Shown in pieces: positions 1-7,715 of a stretch of DNA of 44,807 nt. The first letter of the stretch is position 1. The number at the start of each line of letters is the position of its first letter. A program made the position numbers and the translations under genes. The stretch lies in NCBI GenBank assembly GCA_016794035.1, contig JAEUHS010000072.1:1-44807 (forward strand), written 5' to 3'. The notes beneath the pieces are model-generated. The model saw only the letters and a program-made list of their open reading frames with translations, made no database searches and was not told the origin of the DNA. The DNA comes from Planctomycetota bacterium (GTDB lineage: Bacteria; Planctomycetota; UBA1135; UBA2386).

Positions 1-1997
1 GCCGACGGACCGATGCCCTTGCCGTTGGCGTCGAGGAAGCCGAGGCTGTTGGGCCAGACGATCGAGTTGGAGCCCTGCAGCGACAGGTCGGTCCACAGCG
101 GGTCGATGTTCAGCGGCACGACCTGCGGGCCGAACGGGCTCTGGAAGCCGGGCTTCGTGCCCATGCTGGTCGCCAGCACCAGGTAGAGGCGGTTCGCCTG
201 CGCGACGCCGAGGTCGATGTGGAAGCTGTGCGGCACGTTGCCGGCGACCGGCACCGCGCTCGGTTCGGCGACCAGCGAACCGAGGTGGCCGCGCACGATG
301 GCCGCCTGCGCCGCACCGTTCAGGAACAGCTTGGCGACGAAGTCGCCGTTGTTGTCGAACCACTTCGGCGACACGTCACCGCTGTGGTTGGAGCCGCTGG
401 CCGTGCTGATGGTGTTCCACGTGCCCGTGCCGAGGCTGGTCGTGAAGGTGTCGGTGTCCCCGAGCATGCGCACGATGCCGAGCGCCGGCGTGTAGCCGAA
501 CCACATGTTCCTGGTCGCGATGCCATCCGAGACCGTGTTCTCGAACAGCACGAAGCCGCGCTGGTTGAGGTTCGGGGTCTGCGGTCCCGCCGTCATGTTG
601 CCGAACTTCCACGGGCCGTTGCCGCTCGGCGCCATGCCGGGCACCGGGTCGCCTTCGCGCGCCAGCAGCCCGAGGTTGCCGCCCTTGCGAAGCCAGGTGC
701 TGGTGTCGTTGCCCGCGGTGACCGACGGGCCGACCAGCGTCGCCAGGAACACGAGGTCGCCGCCGTCGATGCAGCCGAGGCTGTTGTTGCCGACGCTGCC
801 GAACGTCTCGCCACCGCCGAGACCGGGGCACGGGTCTCCCTTGCGCATCACCAGGGTCCAGCCGCCGATGCCGCCGAAGTAGAGCGCGTTGTCGTCGACG
901 CCGGCGATCGTGCCGCCGCCGGCCAGTGGCGCACTGAGCACGGTGTCGCCCGAATTGGTGAACGTGCAGTTGCCGACCGGCGTCGGCGTCCACGCGTTCG
1001 TCGGCGTCGCGAACAGCACGCCGGCGGGCAGCCCCGGCGCCGGCTGGCCTTCGCGCGCGACGATCGTGCGGCCGCTGCCCGGCGTCCAGATCGCCAGGGC
1101 GCGGTCGTTGGCGACCGTCGCGGTGCCGCTGGTGGTCGAGAACTGCAACTCGTGCAGCACCTGCCCGGCCTCGTTGAGGAAGTTGATCGACGACAGATTG
1201 GTGCCGCCGCTCACCGGGATCACGACTTCGCCGGTGCCGAGCACCTCGCCCTCGCGCACGACGACCGCCAGGGCACCGGGCAGGCCGCTGACGAGCAGGC
1301 CGTCGTTGCCGGCCGAGGCCGCGCCACCGGTCACCGCCATGCCGAACAGCACGCGACCGGTGCCGTTGATGCTGCTGTTCGTCGCCGACAGCGAGAGCGA
1401 CCCGAACAGTTCGCCGCCGCCGAGGAACGGCACCGGATCACCTTCGCGCGCCAGCAGCAGCTGGCCGAACACCGGCCCCCAGAACAGCGCCGAGTCGGCC
1501 GAGGCCGGCGTGCTGCCGGGGTTGGTCGGGTTCCAGAGGTTGCTCGAGTAGAACAGGATCTCGTTCTGCGGGCTGAGGCGCGGCAGGCTGCCGAGGCCGT
1601 TGCTGCCGGCGCTGTTGCGCAGCAGGGTGCCGGCGGGGCAACCCGGTGCCTGGTCGCCGGCGCGCACGACCATCTGCAGGTCGCCGGCGGCGCGGCCGAG
1701 GAAGTAGGCGCGGTTGTCGGCGTTCGTCGTGCTACCGCCGCCGATCAGCGCCCGGTAGAGGATCGTGCCGTCCTGGTCGAGCACCGGGCTGTTGCCGAGG
1801 TTCTCGCCGAACATGTCGGTCACGATCGTGGCGCCGGGGGCCGGGGTCACGCCGGGCGCGGCGGCCGGCACCACGTCGCCGACGGCCTGCACGATCTCGC
1901 CGTATTGCGCCAGGATGCTCTGGGCAGCGACCGTGTTGGTGGCCAGCACGAGGACGGCGAGGCCGATGGCGTGGGTCGTCAGACGGAGAGGAGTCAT
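1..1997 (-). CDS. Secreted tandem-repeat protein (REGDxAPG / DUF7453-like), paralogue 1, 3' end outside window
   Basis: The frame is open from an ATG at 1997 to the window edge, giving 665 residues; by comparison with its two neighbours about 30 C-terminal residues are missing. Residues 1-25 form a signal peptide (Thr-rich start, hydrophobic core, cleavage near VAAQ). The mature part repeats a pattern of (R/Q)xGDxxPG, a short spacer and NxxGxxxF. I associate this with the DUF7453-type repeats of secreted proteins, probably beta-propeller-like; that name is from memory. The C-terminal module (from GHLGSLVAEP, near 290) is shared with the next two genes but is more divergent than they are from each other. 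An AGGTG lies about 6 bases before the ATG. It is probably exported or surface-bound; no enzymatic residues were recognised. Confidence 0.8.
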   Translation of the reverse strand, partial: MTPLRLTTHAIGLAVLVLATNTVAAQSILAQYGEIVQAVGDVVPAAAPGVTPAPGATIVTDMFGENLGNSPVLDQDGTILYRALIGGGSTTNADNRAYFLGRAAGDLQMVVRAGDQAPGCPAGTLLRNSAGSNGLGSLPRLSPQNEILFYSSNLWNPTNPGSTPASADSALFWGPVFGQLLLAREGDPVPFLGGGELFGSLSLSATNSSINGTGRVLFGMAVTGGAASAGNDGLLVSGLPGALAVVVREGEVLGTGEVVIPVSGGTNLSSINFLNEAGQVLHELQFSTTSGTATVANDRALAIWTPGSGRTIVAREGQPAPGLPAGVLFATPTNAWTPTPVGNCTFTNSGDTVLSAPLAGGGTIAGVDDNALYFGGIGGWTLVMRKGDPCPGLGGGETFGSVGNNSLGCIDGGDLVFLATLVGPSVTAGNDTSTWLRKGGNLGLLAREGDPVPGMAPSGNGPWKFGNMTAGPQTPNLNQRGFVLFENTVSDGIATRNMWFGYTPALGIVRMLGDTDTFTTSLGTGTWNTISTASGSNHSGDVSPKWFDNNGDFVAKLFLNGAAQAAIVRGHLGSLVAEPSAVPVAGNVPHSFHIDLGVAQANRLYLVLATSMGTKPGFQSPFGPQVVPLNIDPLWTDLSLQGSNSIVWPNSLGFLDANGKGIGPS

Positions 1998-2098
1998 GCG
2001 GAACACCTGGAGCAGAGGGCAGCGAGACCGATCCACTCTCCAGACGCCATCGCACGGTCCGTTCGGCCGAGCCTGGCTGCGTCGGAGCAGCCGAAGGG

Positions 2099-2122
2099 CG
2101 TCGTTTCGCGACCGCCGGCCGG
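2099..2122 (-). promoter_or_regulatory. Shared GCCGGCC...GAAACGAC motif, about 100 nt upstream of paralogue 1
   Basis: Read on the minus strand, GCCGGCC is followed by a short spacer and GAAACGAC. Similar blocks stand about 105-120 nt upstream of the starts of paralogues 2 and 3. A promoter or operator is an inference from this constant position. Confidence 0.4.
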
Positions 2123-2195
2123 CGGAAAGCCGCAAATCACGTCCTGTTGGCGACGGTGCAGCCTCCTTGCCGTCAGCGCCCACCGCCAACGAGAA

Positions 2196-2230
2196 GCGCC
2201 CCGGCCCACCGCGCGGGTGGACAGGGGCGC
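2196..2230 (-). promoter_or_regulatory. Leader hairpin B, copy 1
   Basis: GCGCCCC (2196-2202) pairs with GGGGCGC (2224-2230), and CCACC (2206-2210) with GGTGG (2216-2220). The two helices are separated by a symmetric 3-base internal loop. A hairpin with different sequence but the same place in the leader exists at 4693-4721. Function unknown. Confidence 0.5.
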
Positions 2231-2264
2231 TTCGGCGAATCGGATGTCCATCGGCTCCGTAGTC

Positions 2265-2379
2265 CTCCATCCGTGCGGACATGGACCCCGAGGCATGGAA
2301 CCACGGTGCGACCCGGCCGCTCGCCGCTGAGCTGCGGCGCCTAGCGCCGTCAGCTCCAGCATGGGCGGACGCAGCCGCT
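2265..2379 (-). repeat. Duplicated leader block, copy 1
   Basis: About 115 bases match 4758-4870 with only scattered substitutions and a few short indels by eye. It starts with CTCCATCCGTG and ends with ATGGGCGGACG on the plus strand. It contains hairpin A. The block was probably copied together with the downstream paralogue. Confidence 0.75.
2329..2356 (-). promoter_or_regulatory. Leader hairpin A, copy 1
   Basis: GAGCTGCGGCGC (2329-2340) pairs with GCGCCGTCAGCTC (2344-2356), with one bulged base and a 3-base loop. It sits just past the stop of paralogue 2 and well upstream of paralogue 1. It could end transcription of paralogue 2, but no T-run follows, so an attenuator or RNA-processing element is equally possible. 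Confidence 0.55.
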
Positions 2380-2393
2380 ACCTCGCACGTTCC

Positions 2394-4484
2394 TCAGTAG
2401 AGCAGGACGCCGGACGGCTCGCTGGCGTAGGTCGTCTGCAGACCGAAGTTGATGTCGAACGCGATCACCGCGTGGTGCAGCGTCGTGCCCAGGAACACCG
2501 GGAAGCCGGGCGGCATCACGAACGACGCCGGGGTGATGTTCTTGCCGTTGGCGTCGAGGAAGCCGAGGGTGCCCGGCCACACGATCGAGTTCGGGTTGTT
2601 GAGCGACAGGTCGGTCCAGATCGGGTCCGGGTTCAGCGGCACGGCCTGGCCGCCGAACGGGCTGACGAAGCCGGGCCGCGTGCCGAGGCCGGTGGCCAGC
2701 ACGAGGTAGAGCTGTCCCGCCTGGGTCGGACCGCAGTCGATGTGGAAGTTCTGCGGCACGCCGCCGGCGACCGGCACCGAGCTGGGCTCGGCGATCATCG
2801 AGCCGACGTGACCGCGCACGATGCCCTGGAGCTGCGTGCCGGTGAAGGCCGGCTTGATCACGAAGTCGCCGTGGTTGGTGAACCCGAGCGGGCTGCTGTC
2901 ATTGGACGGACTGCTGGCCGGCATCAGGAAGTTGCCGAGCACACCCTGGGTGTTGGGGTTGGAGCCGAGGTTGTCGCCCTGCTGCAGCTGCAGGCGCAGG
3001 CCGTGCACCGGGTCGTAGCTGTAGAAGGCCTCGGTGTCCGTGGTGCCACCGATGACGACGCGGCACTTGATCAGGATCTGGCCGAGTTCGTTGCCCATCG
3101 CGTCGCCCGCCGCGAAGTTGTACGAGGTCGTGCGGCCGATCACACCGCCGGCGATGCCCGGCGCCGCGTCGCCTTCGCGCAGCACCAGCTGCACGTTGCC
3201 CGGCTGGCCGGCCCAGATGCCGGAGTCGTTGGTCGCACCGACGACGGGCGTGCCCGTGCCGGTCTGCAGCGTGCCGGTGAACACCACGCCACCGTTGTCG
3301 GAGTAGGTGATGCTGCTGGTGAAGAAGATGTTGAACAGCGCGCCGCCGGTGCCCGGCGCGGCGTCGTTCTCGCGGGCCAGCAGGGCGACCGTGCCGACGC
3401 CGCCGGCGAAGATCGCGCCGTCGTCGATCGTCGTGGCGCCGAGCAGCGACGAGTGGAAGGCCGTCTTGCCGGTCGGCGACAGGCTGTTGGCGGGTGTCAT
3501 GCTGTTGTAGGTGGCGCCGCCGCAACCCGGGGCGAGGTCACCTTCGCGGGCGAGCAGGTCGTGCACGCCGGCGGTCGTGATCAGCAGGACCTTGTCGTTG
3601 GCGGTGGTTGCCGGCCCCAGCGTCGTCGACAGGGTCTCGTCGTGGAACACCTGGCCGGCGCCGTTCAGGATGCAGTTGTTGCCGATGGTCCCGACGAAGT
3701 TGCCGCCGGTGCCCGGCACCGGATCGGCCTTGCGGATCAGGTAGCTGAGGTTGTTCGGGGTGCCCATGATCCAGGCCGCCTCGTTGGGCGGGCTGGTGGT
3801 GACGTCGCCGCCGGTGAGCACGCTGTAGAAGATCGCGGTGCCCGACTCGTTCAGTGCCGTGGCCTGCGCCGAAGGGCTGTTGAGCGCGCTGTTCAGCTGC
3901 GCGCCGCCCGGCATCGTCGTGACCAGCTTCTGCGCGAGGATCTGCAGCGATCCGGGCTGGCCCCAGTAGATCGCCGTGTTGTTGGCCGTGGTGCCGGTGG
4001 CGATGATGCCATCGAGGCCCGAGGCGTCGTAGAGCTGCGAGCCGAACAGCACGAAGCCGCCGGACGCGCGATAGGCCGAGGGCAGGCCGGGGCCATTGGG
4101 CACGCCGGTGCTGCCCAGGGTCTGCGAGATGATGGTGTTCGGGTAGGTGCCGCTCGGGTCGAGGCTGACGCCGCCCTGCACCAGCATCCTCAGGTCGCCG
4201 CTGGCGCGGCCGTAGAAGAGGGCGCGGTTGTTCAGGCTCGAGATGCCGGTGCCCGTGAGCAGGCCGCGGAACAGGATGTTGCCGTCGCGGTCCATGACGG
4301 GACCGTCGAGCGGCGAGGTGGTGCCGCCGATCGTGACGCCGGCGGGGGTGCCGGTCGGCGCATCGCCGACGGCGGCGACGACCTGGCCGGTCACGGGGAG
4401 GATGCTCTGGGCGTGGGCCGATGCAGCGGCGATCGCCAGGGCGACGAGGCCCAGCAACTGGGTCTTCGGGAGGGGGAGGTTCAT
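2394..4484 (-). CDS. Secreted tandem-repeat protein (REGDxAPG / DUF7453-like), paralogue 2
   Basis: This 696-residue protein starts at the ATG at 4484, chosen because it gives a signal peptide (MNLPLPKTQLLGL..., cleavage near AHAQ) that aligns with paralogue 3; the open frame runs further upstream without coding character. Five or so repeats are visible, for example LAREGDLAPGCGG, LARENDAAPGTGG and LREGDAAPGIAGG. Most are followed by an N/GxxGxxxF element. The C-terminal 139 residues (from GHVGS) are a separate module with FHIDCG, a GTRPGF turn and NPDPIWTDLS. They differ from paralogue 3 at only about 12 positions, although the N-terminal two thirds are much less alike. Likely exported. Role unknown; a structural, adhesive or binding function is more plausible than catalysis. 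Confidence 0.85.
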   Translation of the reverse strand: MNLPLPKTQLLGLVALAIAAASAHAQSILPVTGQVVAAVGDAPTGTPAGVTIGGTTSPLDGPVMDRDGNILFRGLLTGTGISSLNNRALFYGRASGDLRMLVQGGVSLDPSGTYPNTIISQTLGSTGVPNGPGLPSAYRASGGFVLFGSQLYDASGLDGIIATGTTANNTAIYWGQPGSLQILAQKLVTTMPGGAQLNSALNSPSAQATALNESGTAIFYSVLTGGDVTTSPPNEAAWIMGTPNNLSYLIRKADPVPGTGGNFVGTIGNNCILNGAGQVFHDETLSTTLGPATTANDKVLLITTAGVHDLLAREGDLAPGCGGATYNSMTPANSLSPTGKTAFHSSLLGATTIDDGAIFAGGVGTVALLARENDAAPGTGGALFNIFFTSSITYSDNGGVVFTGTLQTGTGTPVVGATNDSGIWAGQPGNVQLVLREGDAAPGIAGGVIGRTTSYNFAAGDAMGNELGQILIKCRVVIGGTTDTEAFYSYDPVHGLRLQLQQGDNLGSNPNTQGVLGNFLMPASSPSNDSSPLGFTNHGDFVIKPAFTGTQLQGIVRGHVGSMIAEPSSVPVAGGVPQNFHIDCGPTQAGQLYLVLATGLGTRPGFVSPFGGQAVPLNPDPIWTDLSLNNPNSIVWPGTLGFLDANGKNITPASFVMPPGFPVFLGTTLHHAVIAFDINFGLQTTYASEPSGVLLY

Positions 4485-4601
4485 GGGAATAAGGCGCAGG
4501 GTCAGGATGGACAGACTGAGGTGCCCCAGGAGATGACCAGGGGTACTCCGGCCCTGCGGGGCAGCCAGGTGGGCGACCGCGGGTTCCGGTGGGCGCTCTG
4601 G

Positions 4602-4626
4602 CGTCGTTTCCCCGTCCGCGGCCGGC
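4602..4626 (-). promoter_or_regulatory. Shared GCCGGCC...GGAAACGAC motif upstream of paralogue 2
   Basis: On the minus strand GCCGGC precedes GGGGAAACGAC. The motif lies about 120 nt before the ATG at 4484, nearly the same offset as in the other two paralogues. Confidence 0.4.
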
Positions 4627-4692
4627 AGAAACCAGAAATCGTCCATGACTGCGCCAAGGCGCATGCATGCTGCCGTGCTCCCGAAACGAAAT

Positions 4693-4721
4693 GCCTGGCC
4701 CACTGCGCGCGTGGGCCGGGG
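4693..4721 (-). promoter_or_regulatory. Leader hairpin B, copy 2
   Basis: GGCCCAC (4697-4703) pairs with GTGGGCC (4711-4717) around a 7-base loop, with a few further pairs below. It occupies the place of the 2196-2230 hairpin but differs in sequence, which hints that structure is what is kept. Confidence 0.45.
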
Positions 4722-4757
4722 CGTTCTCGGCGGGTGAGGTGCTCCGGTTCAGCAGCA

Positions 4758-4870
4758 CTCCATCCGTGGCATCGTCCCCGAGGGATGGAACCGCGCTGCG
4801 ACTCAGCCGCTCGCCGCTGAGCTGCGGCGCGCAGCGCCGTCAGCTCCAACATGGGCGGGCGTAGCCCGCT
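4758..4870 (-). repeat. Duplicated leader block, copy 2
   Basis: This is the partner of 2265-2379. The core around the hairpin (about 45 bases from CCGCTCGCCGCTGAG onward) is almost identical in the two copies. Confidence 0.75.
4819..4846 (-). promoter_or_regulatory. Leader hairpin A, copy 2
   Basis: GAGCTGCGGCGC (4819-4830) pairs with GCGCCGTCAGCTC (4834-4846). Only the loop bases differ from copy 1. Confidence 0.55.
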
Positions 4871-4942
4871 GGCCCCACGCGGTCCTGGCCCGGGTAGGGC
4901 GACGTTCCTCCGGGATGGCCGGGCAAACCGGCAAGGATCTGC

Positions 4943-4990
4943 CGAAAAGGCCGAACGCCCGGCCCCACCTCTCGGCGGAACCGGGCGTCC
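4943..4990 (-). terminator. Intrinsic terminator-like hairpin after paralogue 3
   Basis: On the minus strand GACGCCCGG and CCGGGCGTT form a 9-bp stem (4981-4989 with 4954-4962), followed after a few bases by CCTTTTC (TTTT at 4948-4945). It begins 27 nt past the stop at 5017. It is one of the few hairpins in the window with a T-run. Confidence 0.5.
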
Positions 4991-5016
4991 TGGGCGGCTT
5001 TACGCCGAGTCTGCGG

Positions 5017-7110
5017 TCAGTAGAGCTTGACCGCCGACGGTTCGCTGGCGAACGTCGTCTGCAGGCCGAACGTGATGTCGAACGCGATCACGGCGTGGTG
5101 CAGAGTCGCGCCCTGGAACACCGGGAAGCCGGGCGGCATCAGGAACGACGCCGGGGTGATGTTCTTGCCGTTGGCGTCGAGGAAGCCGAGCGTGCCCGGC
5201 CACACGATCGAGTTCGGGTTGTTGAGCGACAGGTCGGTCCAGATCGGGTCCGGGTTGAGCGGCACGCTCTGGCCGCCGAACGGGCTGACGAAGCCGGGCC
5301 GCGTGCCGAGGCCGGTGGCCAGCACGAGGTAGAGCTTGCCGGCCTGGGCCACACCGCAGTCGATGTGGAAGTTCTGCGGCACGCCACCGGCGACCGGCAC
5401 CGAGCTCGGTTCGGCGATCAGCGAGCCGACGTGGCCGCGCACGACGGCGGTCCCCATCGCCGAGGTGTTGAAGTGCACGCGCAGCACATAGTCGCCGCTG
5501 TTGTCGAACGCCGCGTGACCGGTGTCACCGCTGCTGGTGTTGCCGACGCCGCCCAGGGTGTACCAGTCGCTGGTGCCGAGGGTCGTCGTGAACGTGTCCG
5601 CGCCGTCGAGCTGGAGCTGCACGCCCAGGGTCGGGTCGTAGCTGTAGAGCATCGGCTTGAAGATGACGCCGTCGGAGACGTCCACCTTGAACAGCACCTG
5701 GCCCAGGTTGTTCAGCAGCGGCGCCTGGTTGACGCTCTGGATCAGGAACGGGCCGTTGCCGACGTTCGTCGTGAACGGCGCCACATCACCCTCGCGGGCG
5801 AGGATCACCGGGTTGCCGACCGGCGGGACCAGGGCGACGACCGTGTCGTCGGCCGTGGTGACCGCACCCTGCAGCGAGGCGGTGCAGGCGACCTGATCGA
5901 GGTCGTTGAGCGCGAGATTACTGTTGTTCGCCACGCCCCACAGCACGCCTGCCGGCATCCCCGGCACCTGGTCGTTGCGCCGGATCACCAGCGACAGACC
6001 GGCCGAGCCGCCGACGTAGGTGGCCTTGTCGTCGACACCGACGGTGACGCCGCCGTCCTCGAGGTTGGTGTTGAAGACCACCTTGCCCTGCTTGTTGAAG
6101 CCGGCCTGGGTCAGTCCCGGGGACCAGCCGCTGAACGAGACCGTGTCCTTGAACTTGACGCCGGCGGGCAGGCCGGGCGCCTGCATGTTCTCGCGGGCGA
6201 TGACGCTGAGGCCCGACCCGGGCGTCCAGACCGCCAACGCGCGGTCGTCGGCGGCGGTGGCCGGGCCGACCGCGGTCGAGAACTTCAGCTCGGTCAGCAC
6301 CTGACCGGCCTCGTTGATCTGGTTGACGAAGGACATGGTCGTGGTGCCCGAGATCGGCACCAGCACCTCGCCGCCGACCAGGTTGGGCCCGGCGGCCATC
6401 ACATCGCCTTCGCGCAGCACCAGACTCAGCAGGCCGGGCGAGCCAGTGACCACGATGGCGTCGGAAGCGGCTGGCGCGCCGAAGACCGTGGTCGAGAACA
6501 GCACCCGGCCGCTGTTGTTGATGGCGGTGTTCGCATGGGTGCTCGCCGTCAGCGGACCGTAGTTGTCGCCCAGGGGGAGGAACGGAATCTGGGTGCCTTC
6601 CTGCGCGAGCGGCAGCAGGCCGCCGGGAGGGCCCCAGAAGAACGCGGTGTCCTCGGTCGTGGGAGGACCGAACAGGGAGCTCTGGAAGAACAGGATCTCG
6701 CCGAACGGGCTGATGCGCGGCGAACTGCTCAGGCCGTTGGCCGAGGTGTTGCGCAGCAAGGCCCCGGCGATGCCGGGAGCCGGGTCACCGGCGCGCACGA
6801 CCATCTGCAGGTCGCCGTTGGCGCGGCCGAGGAAATAGGCGCGGTTGTCGAGCGTCGTCGAACCGCCGCCGCTGATCTGTGCGCGGTAGAGGATCGCGCC
6901 GTTCTGGTCCATCATCGGACCGTCGAGGTTCGTGGTGAGAACCGCGCCGGGGGCGGGGGTCACACCCGCGATCGCCACAGGAACGAGGTCACCGACGGCG
7001 TGCACCTGCTCGCCGTACTGGGACAGGATGCTCTGCGCATTCGCCGCAGCGGCGACGGCGACCAGGGCCGCGAGACCCAGCAGCTGGGTCGGGGGGAGGC
7101 GGAAGTTCAT
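5017..7110 (-). CDS. Secreted tandem-repeat protein (REGDxAPG / DUF7453-like), paralogue 3
   Basis: The protein has 697 residues and a signal peptide (MNFRLPPTQLLGLAAL..., cleavage near ANAQ). The mature start (SILSQYGEQVHAVGDLVP) closely resembles paralogue 1 (SILAQYGEIVQAVGDVVP). Repeats such as VRAGDPAPGIAGA, LREGDVMAAGPN, ARENMQAPGLPAG and IRRNDQVPGMPAG alternate with NxxGQVxF or NxxGKVVF elements. The C-terminal module from about residue 559 is close to 91% identical to that of paralogue 2. The gene therefore looks like paralogue 1 at its N-terminus and paralogue 2 at its C-terminus, as expected from recombination or gene conversion in a tandem array. Likely exported; function unknown. 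Confidence 0.85.
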   Translation of the reverse strand: MNFRLPPTQLLGLAALVAVAAAANAQSILSQYGEQVHAVGDLVPVAIAGVTPAPGAVLTTNLDGPMMDQNGAILYRAQISGGGSTTLDNRAYFLGRANGDLQMVVRAGDPAPGIAGALLRNTSANGLSSSPRISPFGEILFFQSSLFGPPTTEDTAFFWGPPGGLLPLAQEGTQIPFLPLGDNYGPLTASTHANTAINNSGRVLFSTTVFGAPAASDAIVVTGSPGLLSLVLREGDVMAAGPNLVGGEVLVPISGTTTMSFVNQINEAGQVLTELKFSTAVGPATAADDRALAVWTPGSGLSVIARENMQAPGLPAGVKFKDTVSFSGWSPGLTQAGFNKQGKVVFNTNLEDGGVTVGVDDKATYVGGSAGLSLVIRRNDQVPGMPAGVLWGVANNSNLALNDLDQVACTASLQGAVTTADDTVVALVPPVGNPVILAREGDVAPFTTNVGNGPFLIQSVNQAPLLNNLGQVLFKVDVSDGVIFKPMLYSYDPTLGVQLQLDGADTFTTTLGTSDWYTLGGVGNTSSGDTGHAAFDNSGDYVLRVHFNTSAMGTAVVRGHVGSLIAEPSSVPVAGGVPQNFHIDCGVAQAGKLYLVLATGLGTRPGFVSPFGGQSVPLNPDPIWTDLSLNNPNSIVWPGTLGFLDANGKNITPASFLMPPGFPVFQGATLHHAVIAFDITFGLQTTFASEPSAVKLY

Positions 7111-7218
7111 CAGGGTCTTGCAGGGTCAGGGGGGAAGCTGGCCCAGGTGTCGGTCGGAAACGTACCTCGCACCCGGAGCCACGCGGTCTGGCGGGTCACC
7201 GCCATTGCCGGTCAGGAG

Positions 7219-7243
7219 CCGTTTCCTGCGCGCGCGGCCGGCC
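7219..7243 (-). promoter_or_regulatory. Shared GGCCG...GGAAACG motif upstream of paralogue 3
   Basis: On the minus strand GGCCGGCCGCG is followed by GCAGGAAACGG, about 110 nt before the ATG at 7110. The larger duplicated leader block and hairpins A and B are not present here; the gap to the upstream gene is only 160 bases. Confidence 0.4.
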
Positions 7244-7270
7244 CGAGCCGAGAATCTCCCGCAACTACGG

Positions 7271-7660
7271 TCAGGCGAATCCGCTCTCGCTCGGACCCAG
7301 CTGGGTGAACAGCGAGCCGCCGACCCGGGCCGCGAACACGCCGAATGCCGCCAGGCCGAGGATCGCCCGCAGCGGCAGTTCTTCCGGCCACACCAGCTGC
7401 GACCGCACCAGCAGGAACACCACCCCGAGCAGCGCCAGCTCGGCGAGCACCTGCAGCGCGGCATCCCGCCATTGCCAGGCCAGTCCGACCAGATGGCCGA
7501 TCACGTCGCCGAGCCAGACGCCGGTCAGGATCGCCCGGCCGCAGTCGTAGACGTCGGCGATCGCGTAGACGAACGCATAGGCGGCGGCGCGCGCCAGCAG
7601 CGCGCCGAAGTGGATCGCCGCGTCGACGCGTTCGAGGCCGAGTTCCCGGTCGGTCGCCAT
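7271..7660 (-). CDS. Small integral membrane protein
   Basis: It encodes 129 residues if the ATG at 7660 is used, or 133 from the ATG at 7672. The N-terminal 35 residues are amphipathic, followed by three to four hydrophobic segments (around AAAYAFVYAIADVY, LTGVWLGDVIGHLVGLAW, VLAELALLGVVFLLV and AILGLAAFGVFAARVGGSLF). I do not recognise the family. It is divergent from the carboxypeptidase gene, with about 45-55 bases between starts, so the two may share a promoter region. The remainder of the longer open frame upstream is a shadow of that gene. Acts in the membrane; role unknown. Confidence 0.6.
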   Translation of the reverse strand: MATDRELGLERVDAAIHFGALLARAAAYAFVYAIADVYDCGRAILTGVWLGDVIGHLVGLAWQWRDAALQVLAELALLGVVFLLVRSQLVWPEELPLRAILGLAAFGVFAARVGGSLFTQLGPSESGFA

Positions 7661-7715
7661 CGCCGCTCGCATCGGCAGCGTGGCCGCCTCGGTGAAGTCC
7701 GCTATCGTGCCCGGC

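Larger units (their letters stand above)
1998..2393. other. Long structured intergenic leader between paralogues 1 and 2
   Basis: These 396 bases separate the stop of paralogue 2 from the start of paralogue 1, both on the minus strand. An open minus frame (2362-1994) ends in an ATGA overlap with the start of paralogue 1. It is probably not a gene: its counterpart in the next leader is conserved only for about 27 codons, then the matching blocks fall in different frames. The region holds two hairpins and a GGAAACG block, listed separately. Confidence 0.65.
4485..5016. other. Intergenic leader of paralogue 2 and trailer of paralogue 3
   Basis: These 532 bases contain, from right to left on the minus strand, a terminator-like hairpin for paralogue 3, the second duplicated leader block with hairpin A, hairpin B and the GGAAACG motif. 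A 116-codon minus frame (4852-4502) shares its first 27 codons with the one in the other leader. Synonymous and non-synonymous differences are mixed there, and the later alignment is out of frame. I therefore treat it as non-coding. Confidence 0.6.

Noticed and set aside
219..2330. Very long plus-strand open frames (also 2361-4820 and 4915-7308) opposite the repeat-protein genes.
   Set aside because: They are antisense shadows of GC-rich genes: Arg/Ala/Val/Asp/His-rich, lacking domains or signals, while the minus frames have signal peptides and clear paralogy.
1994..2362. A minus-strand open frame whose stop overlaps the start of paralogue 1 in ATGA fashion and whose N-terminus (MLELTAL...) matches a frame at 4852-4502.
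   Set aside because: The match covers about 27 codons with mixed synonymous and non-synonymous changes; the later conserved blocks fall in different frames and composition is non-coding. Conservation looks like that of a DNA/RNA element.
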